DNA of 64,000 nucleotides from Siniperca chuatsi (Eukaryota; Chordata; Actinopteri; Centrarchiformes; Sinipercidae): contig NC_058051.1 in the NCBI RefSeq assembly GCF_020085105.1, positions 26,400,955-26,464,954 of the forward strand, read 5' to 3'. The notes under the pieces are model-generated. The model was not told the DNA's origin. It did no database searches and saw nothing but the letters and a program-made list of their open reading frames with translations. Below are positions 45,775 through 57,189 of this stretch, one piece after another; position 1 is the stretch's first letter, and each line of letters starts with the position of its first letter. A program made the translations under genes and the position numbers.

Positions 45775-46196
45775 AGTTCACTAATTAACACATTATATCT
45801 CTTTTGTCCAATCCGTACAAAAACGGAAGCATACAATCAACAATTTGCAGTTTTTTGGGGAGTTATGTGTGACTATTTCTTGGGCGGGATCAGTAACTTC
45901 CTGGAGTCTCCACTGGTTGCCTGGCAATTAGTCCTGGTCAAGAAATAGTTTGGCACATAACCCCCCATAAAATGGATAATTGTTGTTTTTACACTTCAAT
46001 TTCTGTACAGATTAAACAAACAAATACAACATGTTAATTAGTGAGCTTTAGAGGTGTTGGTAGCTGGATTTTATTACCTTTGGACAGTGCCAGGCCAGTA
46101 GCTTCATATTTACTGTACAGATGTTGTATCAATCTTCTCATCTAACTCAAGAAAGTGAATAAGGGTATTTCCCAAATCGTCAAACTATTCCTTTAA
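45775..46196. mobile_element. GCTTAGCTTAGC-family element, right part
   Basis: Contains the family's internal CTAATTAACACATTATATCT and the right end AGCTTCATATTTACTGTACA, AAATCGTCAAACTATTCCTT then TAA. The left arm is missing. Confidence 0.65.
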
Positions 46197-46901
46197 GATT
46201 TCAATTTTTATCTCTTTCCTTTACGCTGAATAGAAATAATAAATTCTGCAGAGCTCTGTCAAAAGCATAAACAATATCAAACAACTACTACAATACCATG
46301 ATCATGCCAGTATGCCTCTATATTTCCATCCACCTTCTAAGTACACTTGGCGCACACACACACACTAGTGGCAATTGTGTGAGCGCAGCAGTCCTATGGC
46401 AAGATTAAAATTAATTTAGAATAGACTTGGGAATACATTTTCTAAGTCAGTGCTGAGAAGACATATGCATACATAATACAGAACATTCATGCAGCATCTG
46501 TACATGCCTCATTGGTAGTGGCTTGTAGAGCCTTGCACCTGCAGTCAGATGGCATAACATTACAAGCTGTGTGTTCAGTGGCAGCTCTCTCTAGCAGACC
46601 AAAGAGAGGAGCAAAAGTAGGTCACCCTCCCAGAGACCCACACATCTCTCCCAGTATTTCCACACTGCAGCAGTGCATGTGTCTGCCACGAGAGGGCCTC
46701 TGATGGGAGCAAAAATCGGAGTCGACAGCTCCCTTCCACTTTTCCTGCACAAAGGCAGAAAAGCCTTATCCCTGCTCCATTACTGATATGACAGCTAGGC
46801 AGTCTCCACTGTAAATCATCTTGCTGTCAAGCACCCAATTCTGTTCATCATATGACTCAAATCTGCCCCAAAGACCTCACCGATTACCTTTTCAAATCTT
46901 A

Positions 46902-47070
46902 AAGGAATTGTTCGACATTTGGGAAACAAAAAGTAGAGTGATGCCACTCTCACATCTGTCCGTTAAACATGAAACAACAGCCGGCAGCAGGCTAGCTTAG
47001 CTTAGCATAAACACTGGAAAAGGGGACACAGTTAGCTTGGCTCAGTCTGAAAGTTACAAAATCAGTGTCG
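46902..47070. mobile_element. GCTTAGCTTAGC-family element, left end
   Basis: Starts TTAAAGGAATTGTTCGACAT and includes GGCTAGCTTAGCTTAGCATA and GGCTCAGTCTGAAAGTTACA, matching the left arm at 22637. Confidence 0.7.
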
Positions 47071-47089
47071 TTTTAACGCAGAGCTGTTG

Positions 47090-48290
47090 ACTTGCTCAAA
47101 ATAGCAATGCTAACATGCTGATGTTTAGCAGGAATAATGCTCACCATCTAATTTTAGAGTGTTAGCATGCTAACATTTGCTAACACAAAGAACAGCTGAG
47201 GGTGATGGGAATTTCATTTGTTTAGTATTGGATATATACAAACCTGAAAACTGACGATGGTGATAGATGGAAAGTTAAGGGATCACCAGTTATTACGATT
47301 CATGCTAAAGGGGAACATAAATGCCTGTACCTATGATCATGTGCTGCTGCTGTAATAAAATCCAGAATGGTATAGATTATTTGCATGCTACCAAGTTTGC
47401 TCTTAAATTTCTCCAGCTTTCAGATCAGCTGACTGCTGACTCAACAGCTTCATAAAGAAGCAGTAGGTGCTTTGATCTCAGATTAGTAAAAGGAACTGGG
47501 GGTGAGGCAAAGAGGGAGAGGAGGGATGGTGGGGGGAGTCACATGTCTTAGTCCCTAAAGCAGTGAAGGACTTGCACGAAGAGAAAGCAGAGCTGCCGTA
47601 TCGGTGGAGCACCTGCTTTTAGTGCTTCAGGCTTCTTCTGTATAACGGGTGATAGTCCTGGTTTTATAATCTCCAGGTTATAGTGGAACAGATTTTTCAC
47701 CTCCAGCAGAACTAAAACAAGCAAAGAGTGTAAAGCCATGCTGGCAGCTCTGTGAGCCTGCACAGCGGTGCTTTGAACTAAATGCTAATGTCAATGACAA
47801 TGCTAACATGCTGATGTTTAGCAGTTGTAATGTTTACCATGTTCACCATCTCAGTTTAGTACGTTAGCATGCTAACATTTGCTAATTAGCACTAAACAAA
47901 AAGTACAGCTGAGGCTGATGGGAATGTCGTCCGTTTTATTGAACCACACTATTGGACAAAATAAAAATTTTGACCCGATGATGGCGCTTGATGAGTAGTC
48001 AGGGGATCACCAAAGTTATTGCAATTCATCCTGATGAACATGAATGCCTGTGTCAAATTTCATGGCAATGCATCAAATCGTTGTTGAGACGTTTAACTCA
48101 GAACTACAAATGTGAAGGAAAAATAAGGGGATCACCAAAGTCAGTAGGATATATTGTCTGGGAACCATGAATGTCTGTGCAACATTTCATGGCAATCCAT
48201 CCAATAGATATTGAGATATTTGGATCAAAGTGGTGGACCGACCAACCGACCAACATTGTCATCCCTTGAGCCACTGCCACAGCTGATAAA
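47090..48290. repeat. Two copies of the TTAGCATGCTAACATTTGC repeat (47090-47330 and 47770-48290)
   Basis: Both copies contain CTAACATGCTGATGTTTAGC, GTTAGCATGCTAACATTTGC and GCTGAGG.TGATGGGAAT. The second continues through AAAATTTTGACCCGATGATG, ATTTCATGGCAATGCATCAA and ATGGCAATCCATCCAATAGA to GACCGACCAACCGACC. The sequence between (47331-47769) holds no recognisable gene. Confidence 0.7.
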
Positions 48291-49384
48291 GCCTGTATCG
48301 TTCCTCTGAGATTCAGTGACTGATGGTGGTATTTAGTCAAGACACTTCTGCTTTGAGTGGATGAGATCATCTCCATTCATGGCCTGAGCGGCAGCCTTTT
48401 TAAAGCCGGGATCAGATGGAACAATGACGCTCTATGAAAACCTGCAGAGCAGGCGCTCTTTCTCCAAGCTTTCCCATTTCCTGTGAATTAATAATAGCCT
48501 TGCTGGGGAAATGGATTAAGATACCCTCATTTAACAGCTGCATGGGAAAGTAGATAAATATAGCAACCCTTGGATGTGTTAAAGGTGTAAAGGTTTCTTT
48601 GAAGTGTTTTGGAATCAAGCAATTAGTTTCCCTTAGTCAGGCTTTTACATTAAATAGATTTCACAGCTTGCACAGCAGTAAAACATGATGATCTGACATG
48701 GAGAACATACCATACTGTATCAGAGGCGTGGAAAAGATGAGAGCGGTGAATCTGACTGTAGGGAGCATCACTAAACCAACAGCAGCAACTGAAGCCATCG
48801 TGGGCGTTTGCTTATTCACTGCTCGAGTTAACACACCAGAGAGTATAAAAATACCTTCATCACACTTCTCTGATAAAGATGTAACTGAAATCTCAGGCAC
48901 AGTGAAGAATTATCTTGTCTCTTGAAAATGCAGAGAATAACAGAATGGGAGTTATTAAGGAGGTACAAGGTAATTTATTTGTCATTTTACAACACAAGGT
49001 TGCACAACTTAATTAATTTGTAACCTCTTCATGCTACACACATAGAACCTGTAGGTATTTTCTATTTTTACCTGTCATGACTGAAATTTAAATGTTTTCT
49101 TTTTGCTGTTTTAAAAGTAAACAATGAAACATGACTGAATCTCGGGATTAAATATCTTTCGTATGTAGGCTAGAAGAGATTATTGTTCAGGGAAATCATG
49201 TTGCATTCATTCAAATGAAGTGGAACGTGACGTCACGTTCTAAACGTTCTCATCATAGACTGTGTAAAAGGTTCTCGCTGAGCGTGTGTTGCTTTCAAGT
49301 GCTATCGGAAATATTAAAGTTATTACGAGTTGTGTGCAGAGCGACACTGAGCAGCTGTTAAATGACGGGATTTGCTGTGTGATC
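48291..49384. other. Unique-looking intergenic sequence
   Basis: I see no gene, and no repeat shared with the rest of the window. Short open frames (60-90 codons) have no family resemblance. It could hold regulatory sequence for acap3. Confidence 0.4.
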
Positions 49385-50598
49385 AGTGGTGGAAAGTAAC
49401 AAAGTACATTTACTCAAGAACTGTACTTAAGTACAATCTTGAGATAATTTTATGCTACTTTATACTACTACATTTCAGAGGAAAATATTGCACTTTTTAT
49501 TTAACTACATTTATTTGACATCTGTTACTAGTTACTTTGAAGATTAAGATTTTACATACAAAACATATTATGAATGTATGCAATATAATGAAATTTTGTC
49601 AATTAATCTACCCAACAGTATATAAAGTAGTTAAATTAGCCTAACCTCAACCAGCTACCTACAACTTTAAAATGCTGCTTACATGGCAATGCAACAATAA
49701 TATACTGTATACAATATCATAACACTCTGAATGGGTCTATTCTGCACATACAGTAAGTAGGCCTACTTTTATCTTTGATACTTTAAGTACATTTTGCTGT
49801 TGATGCTTCTGTACTTTTACGTATGTAAAATTTTGAATGTGGACTTTGACTTGTCACTTGAGTATTTTTACAACGTGGCATTTTTGGAAATTGAACTAAT
49901 ATTGGCTTTATAGTGTCAAAACTGAGTTGAACTTTTGAACTGTACAGATAGCCTTTAAGATGAAATGCTGCTTACAAAGTTTATAGAAAACTACAATCTC
50001 TGTGTTTTTACTTAAGTAAAAGTAGCAATACCACAATGTAAAAATGCACCATTACAAGTAAAAGTCCTGCATTCAGAGCTGCACAGTATAAAGAGCAAGT
50101 AAAATGTGTTCCACCTTTACGAGCTGCAACATTAAAGTGATGTACACACTAATGTATCAGTAATTATAATATCTGAAATTGGCCAGTCTGCATAATGAGT
50201 ACTTTTACTTTTGGTACTTTAATTATAGTTTGATGCTCTAATTTTAAATGCATGACTTTTACTTGTAACAGAGTATTTCTACACTGTGGTATTGCTACAT
50301 AAGTAAAAGATCTGTGTACTTCCACCACAGGCTGTTAATAAATGTAGTGGAGTAAATGTAAACATGGGTAAATTAATCGAAAAAAATGGCATCATATTGT
50401 ATAAATTCATAATATGTTTTGTATGTAAAATCAAAGTAACTAGTAGCTACAGATGTAAAAAAAAATGTAGTGGGGTAAAAAGTACATATTTCCATCTGAA
50501 ATGTAATGGTATTAAGTAGCATGCAAGGGCTGTTTTCAAGTAAAGTACAAGTACCTCAAACTGTATCTGAGTAAATGTTACTTTTCACTACTGATCGT
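49385..50598. mobile_element. Nested GTGGTGGAA-family elements immediately upstream of acap3
   Basis: The outer copy begins CAGTGGTGGAAAGTAACAAA and ends near CTGAGTAAATGTTACTTTTC then ACTACTG at about 50594. An inner copy has TACTTAAGTAAAAGTAGCAA near 50007 and ends TGTGTACTTCCACCACAG at about 50330. Both lie within 300 bp of the acap3 5' UTR. Confidence 0.65.
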
Positions 50599-50692
50599 TT
50601 CCCACTAAAAAGAAGCTGAGTATGTTATGCTATAGGCTCCAAATCGTACGCTAGATGTGGCGTATTAAAACTCCGAGCCTAGCAAGGAGCAC

Positions 50693-50853
50693 ATGAAGGC
50701 AGCACAGGGTCCAGTACTGGCTGAGGCAGCTCCGGAGCCTCAGAGCGGGACTGAGTGAACCGCTGCAGGAACAGGAGACTGGAGGGAGGCTCTCTGTGTC
50801 GGATATTTACATCTCTGCTTTACTCTACCTGGGACATGAAACCCGTATTTTAA
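50693..50853 (+). promoter_or_regulatory. acap3 5' UTR with two upstream open reading frames
   Basis: If transcribed, a 21-codon uORF (50693-50758, MKAAQGPVLAEAAPEPQSGTE) and a 5-codon uORF (50836-50853, MKPVF) precede the main ATG at 50883. The GC content rises from about 50640 to 50790, consistent with a promoter/first exon. Transcription start not determined. Confidence 0.4.
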
Positions 50854-50882
50854 GCGCGTTAAAGACTTTACTCCAGCCCAAG

Positions 50883-50929
50883 ATGACGGTGGATTTTGAA
50901 GAATGCATTAAAGATTCACCCCGGTTCAG
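50883..50929 (+). CDS. acap3: ACAP3, first coding exon (gene continues beyond window end)
   Basis: The 47-nt exon encodes MTVDFEECIKDSPRFR followed by a perfect donor (CAG|GTAAGC). The N terminus of ACAP proteins (MTVEFEECIKDSPRFR in human ACAP3, MTVDFEECLKDSPRFR in ACAP2) starts the BAR domain; ECIKDSP favours ACAP3. ACAP3 is an Arf6 GTPase-activating protein with BAR, PH, ArfGAP and ankyrin parts that acts at plasma membrane and endosomes. Position supports it: ACAP3 is the next-but-one neighbour of INTS11 in human. The next exon (BAR helix ..DEVE.DVVEIEAKLDKL) is not found up to 64000, so intron 1 exceeds 13 kb. Which of two teleost acap3 paralogues this is cannot be decided here. Confidence 0.88.
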
Positions 50930-51469
50930 GTAAGCACATGAACTGTTGAACGCCACAATTCGCATACAAGACTGTACGACATCTGTTGTTTGCGGGTTAG
51001 TTCTTATCCCAGGCATTGAATGCAAGTGCGATCTGTCCACGTGTCTTCTCTGTTATATTGCATGTTGAACTAAATTGCGACACGTTGCACTTAAATCTCA
51101 GTGGGATTAATACTTTGATCCGATAAATGGTGTCTGGATTACAATTACAGTCAGATTTGTGAGTATTTTCACAGCCTCCCGGTCACTCGTGTCGTACAGT
51201 AGGTATGATGATGATGATGAGCAATGCAGCCATATGAGTTGTCACATGGGCTGAGATGGAGCTGCAGAGATGAAGTCTTATCTGTTGGTTCCTCACGTTG
51301 TCCGATTATTTCATTGCTTTTCCCCTCGTGCTACCACACTTTGTTTTTTTTATTGATCTGCATCCATTTGACTCTAATCCAGAAGAAATAAAGGGTAATG
51401 GTTGGATATGATTCACTATAGTTTCTAAAAGGCATTCCTCATAACTCTGTATTGATTTCCCTTAAAAAA

Positions 51470-52062
51470 CTAGAGCTGCAACTATGATTTTTCTTTCTTT
51501 ATTGATTAATTGGTTAATTGTCTGCTCTATAAAATGTCAGAAAAAGTGAAGAATTTCTCTACAGTGATGCCTTGTCTTGTCTGACTAAATCCAAATTCTT
51601 TGGGTTTTTTCTTGTACAATTTTTTGACATTATATAGCCAAAACGATTCATCTATTAGTCAAGAAGATAATGTGCAGATTGATCGATCATAAGATTGCAT
51701 CCCTAAAAACAATAAGACAATATAATTCCACTGAAAGTCAATAGATGATAATACTAGGGCTGCAATTTAAGATTATTTTCATTTATTAATTAATCGTTGA
51801 TTAATCATTCTGGCCTATAAAATGTGAAAAATGATCATCACAATTTCCTAAAACCAAAGGTAAAGTCTTCAAATGTCTTGTTTTGTCCAACCAACCTTCC
51901 AAAACCCAAAGATATTCAGTTTGCTTTCACATAAGACAAAGAAAAGCAGCAAATCCTTACAGTTGAGATGCTGGAACCAATGAATGTTTGGGATTTTAAC
52001 GATTAATCAGTTATTCATTTTCTGTTGGTAGACTAATCGATTGATGCATCAGCTCTAGTTCA
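51470..52062. repeat. Two TAATCGATTA-type repeats in acap3 intron 1
   Basis: 51470-51705 starts AGAGCTGCAACTATGATTTT and ends GATTGATCGATCATAAGATT then GCATCCCT. 51748-52062 runs from GGGCTGCAATTTAAGATTAT through AAATGTCTTGTTTTGTCCAA and CACATAAGACAAAGAAAAGC to ATCGATTGATGCATCAGCTC. Confidence 0.7.
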
Positions 52063-52272
52063 AACAGTGTCACTAATCATTGGAATCAGAGGAAACTGAA
52101 GGTTTCCCCACACAGCCTGTGCCAAATCCCCCGACCACCGTGCACCAAAGGTTACATAAATAAGGCAGGAATTTTCTACACCCACATCTAAACCTGGTCT
52201 TCTGCTCGCAAGGAGTCAAGAGCCTCTCAGGCTGTGAAGGGAGTCTCAGAAGGGGATCTTTTACGCTCCTGC

Positions 52273-53617
52273 AGTGGTGGAAGGTCCTTTACTTAAGTAA
52301 AAGTACCAATACAACAGTGTAAAGATACTCAATTACAAGTAAAAGTACTGTACAGAAGTATTATCAGCACAATGCACTGAATACACAGAGCATGTTTCAT
52401 TTATAGTAACATAACTTTATTTACATATAATGTAGAGACAAGCTGAGAAAACCAGTTGAAACTGAATCATTAATATTTTCTGTGATTTTACATACATGAT
52501 TTACATACTGTAGACTTTCAATGAAAAAGGCACAAAAATAGTCACTTTAAATGTAAATATTATTATATTATTCCTTACATTTTTCTGCTGCATTTGTGTG
52601 TAGAAATAGTAAAACAATATATATATTTTTTTTTACAAATTTGAACTGTACTATAATAATAGTTTGAGTGATTTATCACTAAAGATTTGCATATTTGTAT
52701 AGCTATATAGAATTTTTGTATTTTGGGTTTCTGGCAGCTTTATGCTTTGTTAAATTGCCAAATTGATAAGTCAGACTTCTAGCTGAGTTTGTGCTGGAAA
52801 AAAAGATACCAGGCATGTGGCGTGAGATGAGTTTAAAAGGTGCTAAATGAAGACAAACATGAATGCGTAGAAAGTTGGGGAAAAAAAGAAAAAAAGCTGG
52901 AGACCAGAGAGAGTCTGGGGCTGATATATTGTTATATAGATTGTTAACACTGATGCTTCAGTGTGTGGGCAGCAAGCTGGTTGAGGTGCAGCTAGTTTGA
53001 ACTACTCTATATACAGTACAGTTAGGTAGTTTAGTCCAATGGTTCCCAACCTAGGGGTCGGGCCCCTCCAAAGGGTCACAAGATAAATCTGAGGGGCCGT
53101 GAGATGATTAATGGGAGAGGAAAGAAGAAAAAGTTCTGCTGCACAAATGTATATTCATATTTTGGACTTTTCTCTAATCTTTGCTGTTTTTGTGAAATAC
53201 TTGATGATTTTACCTCTTTGGGCCTTGAGCAGTTATTTAAATAAAACCATGGAGGAAGTTTACAGAGGAAGTCCCTCTTTGCTGGAACTGCTAACAACTC
53301 ATAGACATCTGAAACGTGACAAATAGCCACAACTAGACTCTGTTTTATTGTAAGGGGTCACGAGCCTGGTTTAATCTTTAACAATGCATTGTATTTTATA
53401 AACCCATCATATGTCTTTTATGTAAAATCTTAATCTGAAAAGAAACTTTAGCTGCTAAATAAATGTAGTGTAGAGTAAAAAGTTAAATATTAGCCTCTGA
53501 AATGTAGTGGAGTAGAAGTATAAAGTAGCATAAAATAGAAACACTCAAGGACCTAAAAAAACAAAAAGTACTCAAGAACAGTATTTGAGTAAATATACTT
53601 AGTTACTTTCCAACACT
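52273..53617. mobile_element. GTGGTGGAA-family element in acap3 intron 1, interrupted by a CAGTGGTTCCCAACC repeat
   Basis: Left end GCAGTGGTGGAAGGTCCTTT with ACTTAAGTAAAAGTACCAAT. Right end CAGTATTTGAGTAAATATAC, TTAGTTACTTTCCAACACTG. Between them 53035-53385 is a different repeat (CCAATGGTTCCCAACCTAGG, GGGTCACAAGATAAATCTGA, then GTAAGGGGTCACGAGCCTGG). Confidence 0.65.
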
Positions 53618-53941
53618 GCACTTGTGTGTGCTGCCAGAGATAAAATCTCTGCTCCCAAATCAAAGACTTCCAGACTTGGCAGCAGCACCTTAATGACTGC
53701 CATCTGGGCTGGAGAACGGCACATCTCAGGAAGCGCTGAGTGAAGGGTATTTGCACTAACCATCTCCTTCCTTGTTTCATATGCTAAGCAGCGAGGCTAC
53801 AGCGAGACAAACTGCATGCTAAAGAGTTGCCTACCTCATTATTTAGAGCTCTGATACTCCTCACTGTTTCTTTTTTTTTCATGAATGAGTGGATAAAGTT
53901 ATCTCTTATCTGACTGGAGCTGTGAATGTGGAATGAAAATA

Positions 53942-53976
53942 TGCCTCCTCCTCCTCCTCCTCCTCCTCCTCCTCCT
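53942..53976. repeat. (CTC)n microsatellite
   Basis: About 11 CTC/CCT units. The poly-glycine run of an antisense open frame over it is an artefact. Confidence 0.95.
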
Positions 53977-53979
53977 CGT

Positions 53980-56550
53980 ATACTTGTGCAGATGTTTCTC
54001 AGTGGCTTGAGAGGATCAGACACCCACTCCTTCACGCTCCATGTTCAGTTATTGTGAGCTTTCCTCCCGTTTATGTTGGGAGTCTTTTTATCTAATGCCC
54101 AGTATGTTTAAATGACCAGAAGAGACGCTGAAAGAGACAAACGCATGTTCTTGTAGCCACTGAAGCCTGTAACAGTGTTTTCAGAGAGCATTCAAACGGC
54201 TCCTTTGTGGAGCTAAAAGCAGTGCTGTGTAGTGTTATGTAACAACCCTGGAGGTGGATGACTGGAAGGAAGCAGTAGGCCCGGAGTGCAGGAAAATCAA
54301 GGCTTTTCACTATTAGGATTGGCATGACACTCTGCTTCCCATATGTGTAAAATCATGCAAGAAATCAGTTCTGCACAATTATCTCTCACATGTCCCAGGC
54401 TTATTTACTTGTTAGCTCAAGCTTGGACCATAGGCAGGGCATAGTGAAGTTCTTCTTCTCTCCTTTTAAATCTGCCGTTTAAGCACTTGTCAGCAATGAT
54501 GAATTACCAGTCCAGTCTGGTTAGAGATCTCTTCAACCAGCTGTATGTATTCTGTGTTTAGTCTCTATGGATACTCCGACTCGGACAGATGTGAGATTGC
54601 AACCAGTGATGCTCTCCCCATCTGTTTTGGGAAAGTGGTCTGTGATGATTACACGGCTGCAGGAACTCGTGTGTTTGTGTTTGCCCCGAAACAACATTGG
54701 CAACACGCAACGTTTGAGCTGTTTTCTCCCCACTGACACGTTAATTTGAGGTCACACTCACATACTGTGGGAGGTTAATATTGAGGGACCTCACTCACGT
54801 AGCAACCAGTATCTTCTGTTGTAGTTCATATGAAGTATGCATTTTTAAATAGGCTGGAATAGAGATAACTTTGAGCACTTTTAAACACTTTATCTGTGAA
54901 GGCAGTGTCTGACTTTAATTTCTTAGCCACCTGGTTGTACTTTTATACACTAGAAGCTTGGTGACAGTGACTCACTAGTCACAGGGTTAGTGGTGAACTG
55001 CTGTAGCTGGCAAGCTAACCGTTAGCTCAGTCAGAATAGCTCCCGGTGCTTCTCCCTATTTTCTCTCTAGTGTTGTTTACTTTCCCCTGGCGTTATTGAA
55101 GAGGGAAAATAAAGCCCTCCAAGATTTGTTAGCTCGTTAGCTTAGCTCTGTTGCTAACGAGACAGTTCAAGTTTCCACAGAAGTATTTGTACCATCGATT
55201 CCTGTCTCATAGCAGTCTGCAAACCATTCCTCTTTTGTGGAACAATATATACTCCGACAGAGGAGGCTAAGCTAATAAGCTACAATAGTGTCCTTTGTTT
55301 TGGATTCTCTGGCTCTCCAACAAAGTTGCAGCTTTAGCCATGGAATCGCTTTTATTTCTTTATTTCTTCATTTCTGTGCTGTCGAAAAATGGCGTCTGAA
55401 AAGCTGAGGTGGGGGGTCTGAAAAAGGGTCCAAGTCGTGGAGAGTTGTGCAAACCGTCATCTCCGCTATTATTGGATTGTTTTGATTTGTTGTTGAGCTG
55501 ATTGGGTCCTTATTAACTTGCCTTCCATCAAAATATGCTTTAAAAGTTTATTATTGTTGTGTTTTTCTACAACACTGATATAACAAGGTGCATTACCCGC
55601 AGCATATCACTGAGTGTGAGCAGGACTTTGTGATTTAGGAGTCATCTGGGTGTCTAATTACTCTCGGACTACTTGTAGTGCTAAAAGGCTTTGTGAATTT
55701 CTCTTAGACCAAAAACTTCAAAAACTACTTTTTAGGAGTTTTGCCTAACTCGGCCACTTATGAGCTACTTTTAGCCTCAGGATGTTTTGTGATTATGGCC
55801 ACTGAACCACTATGAATGCCTCTAGTGTTTATGCTGATCTTGAGAAGATACTTCATTAGCACGCTCTTTGCTGTTTGGCTGGATTTTGAGCGTCCTTGCT
55901 GGTCTGTTCATGTGTCCTAACAGTCCTTCAGCAGAATATGACTATTGTACGGAGAGCTTCTTGCTTCCGCTGAGAGACAGAGTCTTTTCTCTGCGTCTGA
56001 ATGGCCGTGAGGCAGAGAGCCTAGATGATCCTTCCTCCCTTCCCATGTGAACAGCTGGGGGCGGAGAGCTGAGGCGAGGCCGTCTTCATGGTGATGGGTT
56101 TGTCATTGAGCCTCGACAGGCAGGGAATCCAAGGCCAAAGACCTGTGGCGCTCAGTGCTAGTGTGTCTCCAGTGTCTGTGAGAGAATGACTGGATGGATG
56201 GATTTGTGACATGGATATGGAGGAATGCAGAGCATCTGGTGTAATGTCTCGCATTGCAAGAGATGAATGAACTACGCCTGTTTAGTGGAAATTTTTAGTA
56301 AATAATAAGAAATTAAGTTAGTAAGTTGTACAATTAATAAATATTGTATGTACAGCAGAAATGCATGCAGAGTAAAAATACGACCACAATATTAGTATGA
56401 ATGTTGTTCTGATATTGGTATAGAATATGGTAAATGTATGCAAAATCATGTATAAAATGGTCAAATTGATACTCAGTGCATGGAGCTGTGATGCACTTTA
56501 TGTATTATATCAGAAACCAAAAGTTTAATAACTCATTTTTAGTTTTTAAT
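53980..56550. other. acap3 intron 1, no gene or clear repeat
   Basis: Short open frames show no recognisable products. No array, inverted repeat or repeat shared with the rest of the window was noticed. Consistent with intronic DNA. Confidence 0.5.
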
Positions 56551-56564
56551 TAAAATAAGTAGAA

Positions 56565-57185
56565 CTGAAACAATTAATCCAGTCTAATTCTGATTGGATT
56601 TTCTGCTTTTCTATGATTAATATCATTGTCAACTCAATATGTTTTGGTTTTGGACTGTTGGTCGGAACAAAGAAGCAATTTCAAGATGTCACCTTGGGCT
56701 CTTAGAAATTGATGGGGTTGTGATTGTTTTGAAAATAATAGGCAGGTTAATCGATCATCAAATTAATAGTTAGTTGCAGCCCTAAAAACAACAAGATGAT
56801 ATGATTCCAATAAAAGTCAATAGATGATAATAATAAACTGATGGTTATTTTCTTGATTAATCGTCCGTCAAAATTTCCTAAAACCAAAGGTGATGTCTTT
56901 AAATGTCTTGTCCAAATGTCCAAAACACAAAAATACTCAGTTTATTATCACATAAGACAGCTAAATGTAGCAAATCTTCACAGCTGAGAAGCTGAAACCA
57001 GATCATTTTTGCTTGAAAAACGTCAAGTAAAATTTATTTATGCAGCCAAAAATCACAAATATTTCTGAAAGGGCTTTAAAATGTTCTACAGCATACGACA
57101 CCATCTATCCTCAAACCTTTAAACGATTAACTGATTGTCAGAATAGTTGCAGATTAATGTTCTGTTTATCAACTAAGCTCTAAAA
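56565..57185. repeat. Two TAATCGATTA-type repeats in acap3 intron 1
   Basis: 56565-56790 contains GTTTTGGACTGTTGGTCGGA, GATGTCACCTTGGGCTCTTA and TTAATAGTTAGTTGCAGCCC. 56820-57185 contains TTTCTTGATTAATCGTCCGT, TCTTTAAATGTCTTGTCC and ATAGTTGCAGATTAATG. Confidence 0.7.
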
Positions 57186-57189
57186 ATGA

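Noticed and set aside
29588-50882. pusl1 expected between ints11 and acap3
   Set aside because: No tRNA pseudouridine synthase motifs were recognised on either strand.
53784-54035. Frame with a long poly-glycine run
   Set aside because: The glycines come from the (CTC)n microsatellite read on the opposite strand.
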